A stretch of 10,445 bases of DNA from Candidatus Sifarchaeum subterraneum (lineage in GTDB: Archaea > Asgardarchaeota > Sifarchaeia > Sifarchaeales > Sifarchaeaceae), in the NCBI GenBank assembly GCA_016292335.1, contig JAECRX010000184.1, positions 1 through 10,445 of the forward strand, in the 5' to 3' direction. Below, one piece after another: positions 1 through 5,923 of the stretch. A model generated the notes under the pieces. It searched no databases, was not told where the DNA came from, and was given only the letters and a program-made list of their open reading frames with translations. A program made the translations under genes and the position numbers. Positions within the stretch are counted from its first letter, which is position 1. Each line of letters begins with the position of its first letter.

Positions 1-108
1 CATACCGTTCATAGTACGTTCTTGTGCATGAGACGAGCCGTCAATGATAGTCCAACGCTTAAGACGGTCTTCGGATGACTCGCAGGGGACGAGAAAGGTT
101 ATAAACAT
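1..108 (-). CDS. Possible 5' end of an unidentified gene, cut by the window edge
   Basis: Reading leftward from an ATG at 108, a frame stays open for all 36 codons to the edge. It gives a hydrophobic start (MFITFLVPC) and then a polar stretch containing EDRLKRWTIIDG and QERTMNG. I do not recognise the protein. The frame can be extended upstream to a TTG around 126 before a stop. Codon use differs from the neighbours: arginine is CGT three times, third positions are often G or C, and the block is visibly richer in GC than the AT-rich DNA after about 100. This could be a real divergent gene, a transferred fragment, or part of a GC-rich stable RNA. A hairpin-forming CTCG/CGAG pair (80-94) and a CCGTC/GACGG pair (38-67) lie in the same block. 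The frame is short and I see no clear ribosome site, so confidence is low. Confidence 0.3.
   Translation of the reverse strand, partial: MFITFLVPCESSEDRLKRWTIIDGSSHAQERTMNGM
98..108 (+). promoter_or_regulatory. TATA-like box upstream of the glycosyltransferase
   Basis: GTTATAAACAT is the best TATA-like element before the glycosyltransferase. Archaeal transcription normally starts about 25 bases downstream, near 128-132, which would give a leader of roughly 55-60 bases before the ATG at 188. A second A/T-rich element near 150-157 (GAATATAC) is an alternative with a much shorter leader. The box overlaps the start of the possible leftward frame, so the two cannot both be simple features. Confidence 0.35.
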
Positions 109-187
109 AGTTACGAAAAATTTCAAACAATTTTAACCAAGCATTTAATAGAATATACTTCGAGCATTTTTGGAGAGCACTGCTTTC

Positions 188-1165
188 ATGAGTATATTAA
201 ATTCGAATAAGAAGCCAATGGTTTCTATCATTCTATCCGTCAGAAATGAGGAAAATACTATAGGAAAATGTTTGGACAGCTTAGTCAATCAAACCTACAG
301 AAATACGGAAATTATTGTTATCGATGACGAATCAACTGATAATACTCCGCAGATAGTAAAAACATATCCAGTTGAATATCATAGAATTGAACATGTTGAG
401 GGGATTGCAGCAGCGAGACCAAGAAAAATTGGTTTCCAAAAATCTAAGGGTGAAATAGTTTTTTTTCCAGAAGCAGATGGCTACTATGCACCTGACTTTT
501 TAGAAGCATGCTTAAAACATTTTGAAAACCCCAAAATTGCTGGCGTTTTTGGAAATATGAAAGTATGGAAAATTCATGACGGTTTAGTAGCACGAATTAG
601 AGAGCTGAATTATCGAAGTTATGAAAGAAACCCATCTAAAATTCGGAAAATAGCAAAGAAAGGAATGATTGCAGCATGGATTGTGAGAAGAGAAATACTT
701 GCCCAAGTGGGTATTAATGATACAGTTTATGGAGAAGATACGGAATGGACAAGAAAAATTATTCAATTGGGTTTCAGCATAGAATATGAGCCTTCTGCTG
801 TATATTGGCATAATCTTCCTGATACCTTTATCGGAAGTCTAAAACATCAATTTAATATGGGTAAACTTTTTTACACGAAACTTCGTAGATATCCTAAAAT
901 CTATATATCTAAAATAGCATATCTCCTATTTCTCCCACTTTTAGTCCTCATATGCTATTCTTTTTATTCGGAATTTACGTTCTCCTATTTATTCGTGCTA
1001 ATATACATAATTCTGCCCTTTTCTTATAAAATGGCACAACTTTATTCCGCTAAATCAGACTTAAAGGACATTGGAGCAATTCTAGTTTATCCCATATACA
1101 GTCTAATTGTCAACTATGTGTTTCTCTCAGGCTTAATAGCGGGGTTATTTATTCGGAAATTTTAA
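188..1165 (+). CDS. Family 2 glycosyltransferase with C-terminal membrane segments
   Basis: Transfers a sugar from an activated donor, probably to a lipid-linked or surface glycan at the cytoplasmic face of the membrane. The GT-A fold begins at about residue 11 with MVSIILSVRNEE. The nucleotide-binding IVIDDESTDNT follows (Asp46/Asp47), then the metal-site position reads FFPEADG (95-97), a Glu-Ala-Asp variant of the usual DxD. A GEDTEW acidic motif (182-187) marks the likely catalytic base region. Three hydrophobic segments at about 241-260, 263-280 and 297-320 anchor the C terminus. Length (325 aa) suits a membrane-anchored GT2. ATG188 is preferred because GGAGA sits about 12 bases upstream. 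An in-frame TTG at 170 would place that ribosome site inside the gene. Donor and acceptor cannot be read from sequence. It fits with the nucleotidyltransferase and flippase further right, although the translation-factor pair separates them. Confidence 0.88.
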   Translation: MSILNSNKKPMVSIILSVRNEENTIGKCLDSLVNQTYRNTEIIVIDDESTDNTPQIVKTYPVEYHRIEHVEGIAAARPRKIGFQKSKGEIVFFPEADGYYAPDFLEACLKHFENPKIAGVFGNMKVWKIHDGLVARIRELNYRSYERNPSKIRKIAKKGMIAAWIVRREILAQVGINDTVYGEDTEWTRKIIQLGFSIEYEPSAVYWHNLPDTFIGSLKHQFNMGKLFYTKLRRYPKIYISKIAYLLFLPLLVLICYSFYSEFTFSYLFVLIYIILPFSYKMAQLYSAKSDLKDIGAILVYPIYSLIVNYVFLSGLIAGLFIRKF

Positions 1166-1394
1166 GAATGAAAAAGGCGTAGATCATAATTAAACTTACC
1201 TTTTAGTTGTTACAGTTTCTGTTAAGGATCCCAACTCAATTTTTATTAATTAATATTCAGCTAAAATTTTAACAGATCTATTTCAATCTATCTTTCTCTA
1301 TTTGAAACGACCACTTCAGCTAATTGAGAGTTACGTTGAATTCAACATTCATAGGACTCATCATCAGAATAAATATTCAGAATGCCCTTTTTCT
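1166..1394. other. Convergent intergenic stretch
   Basis: The glycosyltransferase (+) and deoxyhypusine synthase (-) end facing each other here. The stretch is AT-rich, with short T runs on both strands (for example near 1239-1244) that could end transcription in the archaeal way. I see no gene or strong hairpin. Confidence 0.5.
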
Positions 1395-2312
1395 TCACTT
1401 ACGTAACTTTTCTCTAACTGAAGCTATAATTAGGGGGAACAAAATCGTTACATCTCCTACTACAGTGACGAATTCTCCTCCTTTTGCTGCTTTTTTCCAC
1501 GATATTGCCTCTTCAAGTGGAGCGCCACTCATGCTTCCTCCTTCAGGTCGATCCAATGTAATTTGTACTGCACTGTCTATACCATCTCTTAGAATGTTTG
1601 CCCCTAATCCAAAGTGTTTTGGAAGTCCGCCACCAAGGATAATTGCACCAACTCTTTTAGCTTCGTATACTATATTAGCTAGTTCATTTAGGTCAATTAA
1701 GTGATCTATCTTCAAAGGTTTTAATTGAAAATAACTCCACAGATTGAGGCCTAACATGCTATCCATGATACCTGGAGAAAAAACTAAAATATCTTTTTCG
1801 TAGATTTGTCGAATGATTGAAAAGGGATCCTCTAAGGTTTTTCCTATTTCTAGCAATAATTCTTTAATTGACAAACCTTTTTTTCTTTTCTCAGAGGGAA
1901 TTTTATCTAAAATTTCCCAGACTTTTTTTTCCAAAACTTCAAAAGAAGAAGTATTGATTAATATGTCTCCAATTCTTCCAATGCCTCTATCAGATAGTTC
2001 TGTGTCTTCTATTTTACAGAAACTGCCTTGAAAATGACTCTCTCCATATGCCTCCATTAAGTCATGAACGATGTTTCCACCAGATAAAATAATGACGTCA
2101 ATAAATTCGTCAGCTATGAGGTCAGAAAAAACCTTTCTCAAACCACCTGGAACTAAAGGGCCTGCGACTGATAGAAAGACTCGATAATCAGGATCTTGAA
2201 ACATAGTAGAAATAGTCTTAACCGCTCTATATAATTTTCCAGCTCCAAGCACACCTGATTTTCCCATTTGGTCTGTTAATTCACCTACAGTCATACCTGG
2301 CTTTATTTTCAT
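1395..2312 (-). CDS. dys: Deoxyhypusine synthase
   Basis: Uses NAD and spermidine to move a 4-aminobutyl group onto one lysine of aIF5A, the first step of hypusine formation in the cytoplasm. Family signatures run the whole length: GMTVGELTDQMG near the N terminus, the glycine-rich LSGGNIVHDL, DRGIGRIGD, LGGGLPKHFGLGAN (its His matches the spermidine-site His of the human enzyme), GGSMSGAPLEEAISW and the closing VVGDVTILFPLIIAS. The catalytic lysine lies in SWKK (SWGK in the human enzyme), so the Gly just before it is Lys here. Length of about 305 aa is normal. I chose ATG2312 because AAGGA lies 13 bases upstream. An in-frame TTG at 2333 would add seven residues and cannot be excluded. The gene lies 63 bases after aIF5A on the same strand, so enzyme and substrate are probably co-transcribed. 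Confidence 0.94.
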   Translation of the reverse strand: MKIKPGMTVGELTDQMGKSGVLGAGKLYRAVKTISTMFQDPDYRVFLSVAGPLVPGGLRKVFSDLIADEFIDVIILSGGNIVHDLMEAYGESHFQGSFCKIEDTELSDRGIGRIGDILINTSSFEVLEKKVWEILDKIPSEKRKKGLSIKELLLEIGKTLEDPFSIIRQIYEKDILVFSPGIMDSMLGLNLWSYFQLKPLKIDHLIDLNELANIVYEAKRVGAIILGGGLPKHFGLGANILRDGIDSAVQITLDRPEGGSMSGAPLEEAISWKKAAKGGEFVTVVGDVTILFPLIIASVREKLRK

Positions 2313-2375
2313 TTGTTGTACTTTTTCCTTCAAAATAAAACCACTTCTGAAAGGGAAAACAGCTTTTTAGATCTT

Positions 2376-2803
2376 TCACTTTACCCTTGTAACTTTTTTT
2401 CTACCAACAACAATCCAATATTCGACTTCTTTTCCTTCTTCTAATTTTGTAGCAATTTCTTCTTCTTTGGGTATATCAATCTCAAAGGTTTCGTAACTCT
2501 CCATGTCCATCAACATTACTGAAGACGGGGAAACAGAAAGGACCTGAGCATCTCTCTTATCAATAATTGGCATTTCAATTCTTTGACTGACTGGACTAAC
2601 AATACTTCTCTTCACATTATCAAATAAACCTACAGCAACAATTCTGGCTTTTGCCGAGCCATGCTTTCCTGGTTTAGATTTCTCTAGGCTGATAATACAA
2701 TGTGGTATCATCAACATTCTAGACTGATTATCTTGCATGGTTCGTCATCAATTATAATAAATCTGCCTACTTTCAGAGAACCAATTTCAACTGGCTTTTT
2801 CAT
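2376..2803 (-). CDS. Translation factor aIF5A, frame interrupted by 35 bases
   Basis: aIF5A helps ribosomes form difficult peptide bonds and carries the hypusine residue made by the neighbouring synthase. From ATG2803, 29 codons encode MKKPVEIGSLKVGRF...EPCKIISLE, the expected N terminus, and then this frame meets TGA. The remainder, starting KSKPGKHGSAKARI, is in another frame and continues to the normal end (ESYETFEI, EYWIVVGRKKVTRVK). Removing 35 bases (2682-2716) joins the parts exactly between codons 29 and 30. The result is 130 residues, the usual family length, with hypusine lysine Lys35 in PGKHG and both the SH3-like and OB domains. GGTGA lies 6 bases before the ATG, a strong ribosome site. 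The ATG at 2738 that an ORF finder would choose lacks the first beta strands and is not credible. The break may be an archaeal intron, a disabling mutation or an assembly error. Confidence 0.9.
2682..2716 (-). other. Putative 35-nt bulge-helix-bulge intron in aIF5A
   Basis: In the minus-strand RNA, CUAG (2722-2719) pairs with CUAG (2687-2684). Next to it an 11-bp hairpin forms between GUUGAUGAUAC (2715-2705) and GUAUUAUCAGC (2698-2688), with a 6-nt loop and two G-U pairs. This leaves a 3-nt bulge AAU (2718-2716) on the 5' side and AGA (2683-2681) on the 3' side, separated by 4 bp, as archaeal splicing endonuclease requires. Cutting after the second base of each bulge removes exactly 35 bases and joins GAA to AAA in frame. 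The outer exon helix is weak: one U-A pair, then AGAU/AUCU after a 6-nt bulge. The flanks are a 14-base imperfect direct repeat (ATAATCAGTCTAGA and ATTATCAGCCTAGA). A diverged duplication is therefore also possible, and other cut pairs in the repeat give the same protein. Confidence 0.55.
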
Positions 2804-2809
2804 GGTAAT

Positions 2810-2848
2810 TCACCCATATAAAAAAATCATCTTATTTGATAAAAATCT
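2810..2848 (-). promoter_or_regulatory. Promoter and ribosome site of aIF5A
   Basis: On the minus strand, GATTTTTATC (2848-2839) is a TATA-like box whose expected start, near 2817, would give a leader of about 14 bases carrying GGTGA (2814-2810). A stronger-looking box, ATTTATATCC, lies further upstream at about 2908-2899 and would give a leader of about 75 bases. I cannot tell which is used. Confidence 0.4.
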
Positions 2849-2900
2849 GTAGTTTTGCAAAAAAGTGGAGCGACTGACCGGAGAAAAGAGGAAAAAAGGA

Positions 2901-2990
2901 TATAAATATTTCGAGGAGAGATCCAAGATGAACGAAAGAAAGAGCTGGTTAGCCCTCTTTCATCCTCCAGTCCATTGAAAAGGGATCTCT
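2901..2990 (+). ncRNA. Candidate structured small transcript
   Basis: A TATA-like TATAAATA (2901-2908) preceded by a purine-rich BRE-like run is followed by nested inverted repeats: an 8-bp arm pair (2917-2924/2983-2990) around a 7-bp hairpin (2938-2944/2955-2961) with a CTGGTTAGCC loop. If transcription starts near 2928-2930, the outer left arm would be lost but the inner hairpin would open the transcript. An ATG at 2928 also begins a 16-codon frame (MNERKSWLALFHPPVH) with GAGGAG nine bases upstream. I cannot say whether this is an RNA gene, a mini-gene or neither. Confidence 0.22.
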
Positions 2991-3526
2991 GGTTCAAGTG
3001 TAGTGACCGATGCAGCTGAAAGGAAAGAGCACTGCGCTATTCTCCTATGAAGGATGTAAAAGCCAACTCCATTCTCAATACAAAGGGAATAGAATATTCG
3101 CAACATTTCAAGCGGGAGAATGAAATGAAAAGGGGAATATGGAAAAAAAATCTGAGGAAAGAAAAGAAATGAAAAAATAAAGGTGAAATCGATGTGGATA
3201 GATAAATCAGGGCAGGAAAAGGCACGGAATTTAAACATAGGCGGTGCTCCCATAAATTTAAAAAGAAAAATTCCCCATATACCTCTCTGAGGCGTCTGAA
3301 CTTCGTGAAATAGTTCATTAGAAAATTTCTGTCTTTCATAATTGAAGTATAGGCATCTACCCATTCATAACATCTGGAAACATGCAGTGAACTTTTCTAC
3401 TCATTTTGTCCTTTTGATTTAATGGTCAAGTTCGTTCGAAACAAAAGATATATGTGGCATATGAGACTTGGACATCACAAAATTGGTGGACAAATAAACC
3501 TTATAAAAAGACTCTACAAAAGAAAC

Positions 3527-3531
3527 GGAGG
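3527..3531 (+). promoter_or_regulatory. Ribosome site that fixes a CTG start
   Basis: GGAGG lies 8 bases before CTG3540. It is the only strong ribosome site near the start of the nucleotidyltransferase and decides the start codon, because no ATG, GTG or TTG exists in frame between the upstream stop (3504-3506) and TTG3582. Confidence 0.7.
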
Positions 3532-3539
3532 GACAAAAA

Positions 3540-4355
3540 CTGAAAGGAGTTATCCCCGCCGCTGGAAAAGGAACCAGATTATTGCCATTAACAAGAGCCA
3601 TTCCGAAAGAAATGATACCTGTAGCTGGGAAACCTTTGATTGAACACGCAATTGAAACATTAAAAGCTGGCAATATTACCGAAATCGTCATTATCACAGG
3701 ATGGAAAAAAGGTGCATTAATTGATTACTGTGGTAGAGGTGATCTTTTCGGCGCTAAAATAACATATATCACCCAAGAAGACCCTCTTGGTTTAGGACAT
3801 GCAATTAGTTTGGCAGAAGAATGGGTTGAGGGGAAAACTTTCGCAGTGGTATATGGTGACACTATAATTGAACCAAAGAGTCTAATGCGCAACATGGTTG
3901 AACTTCATAAAGAAAAAAAGGCAGCATGTACATTGCTTGTTCATCCTGTTGAAGACCCTCAAAGGTTTGGAATTGTAAAATTCGAGGAAGATAGTAAAAT
4001 AAAAAAGATGATTGAGAAACCATCTTTAGACGTGGCAGAAAGTTTGAAAGTAAATGAGAAATATTATGGAATTGCTGGTGCTGGGATTTTTGAACCACTT
4101 ATTTTTGCTTTCATAAAAAAATGTCAAGAAAGTGGAGTTTTTGTTGGTAAAGAAATCGATTTAACCGTTCCCATGCAAATGTTGATTGAATCAGGATTTG
4201 ATATTTACGCGTATCATGACTATATTGGAGAATATAATGACGTTGGGACATGGAAATCTTACTTAGAAATGGAAAAAAGAATGCTTAATAATAAAACTCT
4301 AGAAGAGTTGGTTGATGAACGAGAAATTAAAAGAATCAATTTCTCAGTTAAATAA
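3540..4355 (+). CDS. Sugar-1-phosphate nucleotidyltransferase, apparent CTG start
   Basis: Couples a sugar 1-phosphate with a nucleoside triphosphate (typically dTTP or UTP) to make an NDP-sugar for glycan synthesis. The frame gives the family opening KGVIPAAGKGTRLLPLTRAIPKE right after CTG3540, with nucleotide-binding GKGTR (9-13) and Lys23 of PKEM. QEDPLGLGHA (80-89), metal-binding YGD (105-107), EKP (159-161) and NDVGTW (233-238) follow. Length of 271 aa suits a compact RmlA/GalU-like enzyme, and the PKEM opening is somewhat GalU-like. The next usable start, TTG3582, would remove the whole GxGTR loop and cannot be right. CTG sits exactly where Met of the common MKGVIPAAG opening is expected, 8 bases after GGAGG. 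It is either a rare start codon or an ATG altered by one base. The flippase follows 105 bases downstream. Substrate is undetermined. Confidence 0.9.
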   Translation: MKGVIPAAGKGTRLLPLTRAIPKEMIPVAGKPLIEHAIETLKAGNITEIVIITGWKKGALIDYCGRGDLFGAKITYITQEDPLGLGHAISLAEEWVEGKTFAVVYGDTIIEPKSLMRNMVELHKEKKAACTLLVHPVEDPQRFGIVKFEEDSKIKKMIEKPSLDVAESLKVNEKYYGIAGAGIFEPLIFAFIKKCQESGVFVGKEIDLTVPMQMLIESGFDIYAYHDYIGEYNDVGTWKSYLEMEKRMLNNKTLEELVDEREIKRINFSVK

Positions 4356-4460
4356 ATCACGGTTTTTTAAAAAAAAGAGCAAAATAAAGAAATCTAAATA
4401 CCCTATGCGTATTACCCTTTTTTTCTTGGAAATAATCCCTACTTCTGAGGAAGATTTTGA
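4356..4460 (+). terminator. T-rich spacer between nucleotidyltransferase and flippase
   Basis: Contains a run of six T (4363-4368) and one of seven T (4418-4424), either of which could end archaeal transcription. A TATA-like CTAAATAC lies between them (about 4395-4402). The flippase may thus be read through or have its own start. GAGG (4446-4449) is the probable ribosome site for the flippase. Confidence 0.35.
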
Positions 4461-5891
4461 ATGGATCTTGTGGATGTACCAAAAAAAGCAGTGAAGGGGA
4501 CAGTTGTATTATTCGCATCTACCGCTCTTATTCGACTAATTGGATTTATTTCTCAGATATTGCTTATGCGATTGTTGATACCTGAAGATTTTGGAATTAT
4601 GGCTTTAGCCTGGCTTTTGATAAATGGCATTATTGCATGTTTTTTGGGTTTGAGGACAAGCGTTATACAGAGCCAAGAAGAAGTCGATGTCTTGTTAACT
4701 ACAATACTTTTTACAGAACCGATATTAGCAACTATCACAACTTTTTCATTCTATTTCTTGTCAAATCATATAGCTACCTTTTTCAATGCTTCGGGACTAG
4801 CATCGGTTCTTTCAATGCTTTCATTGGTAATAATTATCAATTCATTGAGTGCGGCTCCAATTATCAAAATGGAAAAGAATTTGGAATTCAAAAGAAGAAT
4901 TTTTCCAGAAATAATTTATGAAGCTGGCTTTCCAATAATTGCTGTTCCTTTGGCTTTCTTTGGATTCGGTGTTTGGAGCTTGGTTTATGGAGCATTGATT
5001 GGGCAATTTATATCTATGATTTTTGCCTGGATCATTGCCTCTTGGAAACCAAGAATTAAATTCAATCTAGATGGAATTAAGAAAATTTTGATCTTAGGGT
5101 TTCAGTATTCTTTAAGTAATTTCATTGTTTTCCTGTTGATCAATATCGATGATGGAATAGTTGGAAAAATCCTGGACGAAAAAGCTTTGGGTTTTTATTC
5201 AATTGCTTTTTTTCTTTCCAACATCCCTGTGACTTCCATGTCTCATGTGATTGGAAGAGTTGCAATCCCTGCCTATTCAATTTTGCAGAATAATAAAGAT
5301 GAACTTAAAAAATCATATAGTTTTGTTTTCGAGTTGATAGCCACTGTTACAATTCCAATGTCTATCATTTGTTTGGTAATGACATATGAATTGACATTAT
5401 TTCTTTTTACGGAAAGATGGCTCCCTATAGTGGGAATCTGGCAGGTCTTATGTTTTTATGGATTAGTTAGATCTTTACTTGCGCCTTGTGGAGATTTGAT
5501 AAAATCAATTGGGAAAATAAACATCCTTATCAAAGCAAATCTTATTCAAGTCATCGTTTTAATTGGATTTGGTATTATTGCGACTCAAAAATTTGGGCTA
5601 ATTGGAATTTCCATTGTAAATGCATTTCAAATGGCTTTAGCTACAGTTTATGTCTTTATCTATGTAAAAAGAGCTTTTAATGTCTCATTTCTTCCAATTT
5701 TTCTTCCAATTTTCATCTCTTGTGTGCCTATGACGATTTTTTTGTTACTGGGTAAACTGTTTGTCACTGACATATTAACACTATTCGGCGTTATTTTTCT
5801 CGTATGCCTGGTATACATCTTGCTTATGCTTATACAGAAACCGGATCTGATCGAAAAATTCCAAAAAATCATTTATTATTCTTTAGGATAA
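4461..5891 (+). CDS. Wzx-type polysaccharide/lipid-linked glycan flippase
   Basis: An integral membrane protein of 476 residues, the usual size for the MOP/Polysacc_synt group that moves lipid-linked oligosaccharides across the cytoplasmic membrane. After a short polar start the sequence alternates hydrophobic helices and short loops, about 12 to 14 segments. The N-terminal region ALIRLIGFISQILLMRLLIPEDFGIMAL is typical: a helix ending in L(L/I)xPEDFGIMAL is the family hallmark. Loops carry basic clusters such as KMEKNLEFKRR and KSIGKIN. The ATG is preceded by GAGG at about 11 bases. It probably works with the upstream nucleotidyltransferase and the glycosyltransferase in making surface polysaccharide or N-glycan precursor. 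It ends 32 bases from a convergent gene, with a T7 run (5910-5916) as a likely terminator. The exact cargo cannot be inferred. Confidence 0.9.
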   Translation: MDLVDVPKKAVKGTVVLFASTALIRLIGFISQILLMRLLIPEDFGIMALAWLLINGIIACFLGLRTSVIQSQEEVDVLLTTILFTEPILATITTFSFYFLSNHIATFFNASGLASVLSMLSLVIIINSLSAAPIIKMEKNLEFKRRIFPEIIYEAGFPIIAVPLAFFGFGVWSLVYGALIGQFISMIFAWIIASWKPRIKFNLDGIKKILILGFQYSLSNFIVFLLINIDDGIVGKILDEKALGFYSIAFFLSNIPVTSMSHVIGRVAIPAYSILQNNKDELKKSYSFVFELIATVTIPMSIICLVMTYELTLFLFTERWLPIVGIWQVLCFYGLVRSLLAPCGDLIKSIGKINILIKANLIQVIVLIGFGIIATQKFGLIGISIVNAFQMALATVYVFIYVKRAFNVSFLPIFLPIFISCVPMTIFLLLGKLFVTDILTLFGVIFLVCLVYILLMLIQKPDLIEKFQKIIYYSLG

Positions 5892-5923
5892 CTTATCTGC
5901 CACGAAGAGTTTTTTTCGCCCCC
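5892..5923 (+). terminator. T-run terminator between convergent genes
   Basis: A run of seven T in GAGTTTTTTTCG lies just after the flippase stop, within the 32-base gap before the convergent DUF1616-like gene. This matches the T-rich, hairpin-free archaeal terminator pattern. No strong hairpin precedes it. Confidence 0.45.

Larger units (their letters stand above)
2804..3539. other. Long non-coding stretch between divergent genes
   Basis: These 736 bases separate aIF5A (-) from the nucleotidyltransferase (+). The plus strand is purine-rich from about 2880 to 3220. Open frames here (for example minus 2960-3364) give low-complexity, Phe/Ile-rich translations with no family features, so I do not call them genes. 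Visible structure includes AGAGATCC/GGATCTCT (2917-2924 with 2983-2990) enclosing a GAAAGAG/CTCTTTC hairpin (2938-2944 with 2955-2961), and CATTCTC/GAGAATG (3070-3076 with 3116-3122). AATTTA/TAAATT (3228-3233 with 3253-3258) is a further pair. TATA-like boxes sit at 2901-2908, about 3446-3452 and 3501-3508. The stretch could hold a small RNA and a long leader for the gene to the right. No tRNA, C/D-box RNA or known riboswitch was recognised. Confidence 0.5.

Noticed and set aside
1324..1704. 126-residue plus-strand frame
   Set aside because: Lies opposite the well-conserved deoxyhypusine synthase and has no family features.
2376..2738. aIF5A as a 120-residue protein starting at the internal ATG2738
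   Set aside because: It lacks the conserved N-terminal strands, which are encoded intact just upstream in another frame behind a strong GGTGA site, and its first 14 or so residues do not resemble the family.
2690..2760. Programmed -1 frameshift in aIF5A
   Set aside because: It would insert about a dozen foreign residues next to the hypusine loop. No slippery run is present, and precise removal of 35 bases explains the data better.
2988..3000. tRNA B-box-like GGTTCAAG
   Set aside because: No matching acceptor, D or anticodon arms can be drawn around it.
2960..3364. 134-residue minus-strand frame in the long gap
   Set aside because: Low-complexity, Phe/Ile-rich translation with no motif. It mirrors the purine-rich plus strand and has no ribosome site.
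3582..4355. Nucleotidyltransferase starting at TTG3582
   Set aside because: This start discards the GxGTR nucleotide-binding loop, which is encoded in frame immediately upstream.
4312..4494. 60-residue frame between nucleotidyltransferase and flippase
   Set aside because: Overlaps both neighbours, is Lys-rich and low in complexity, and lacks a ribosome site.
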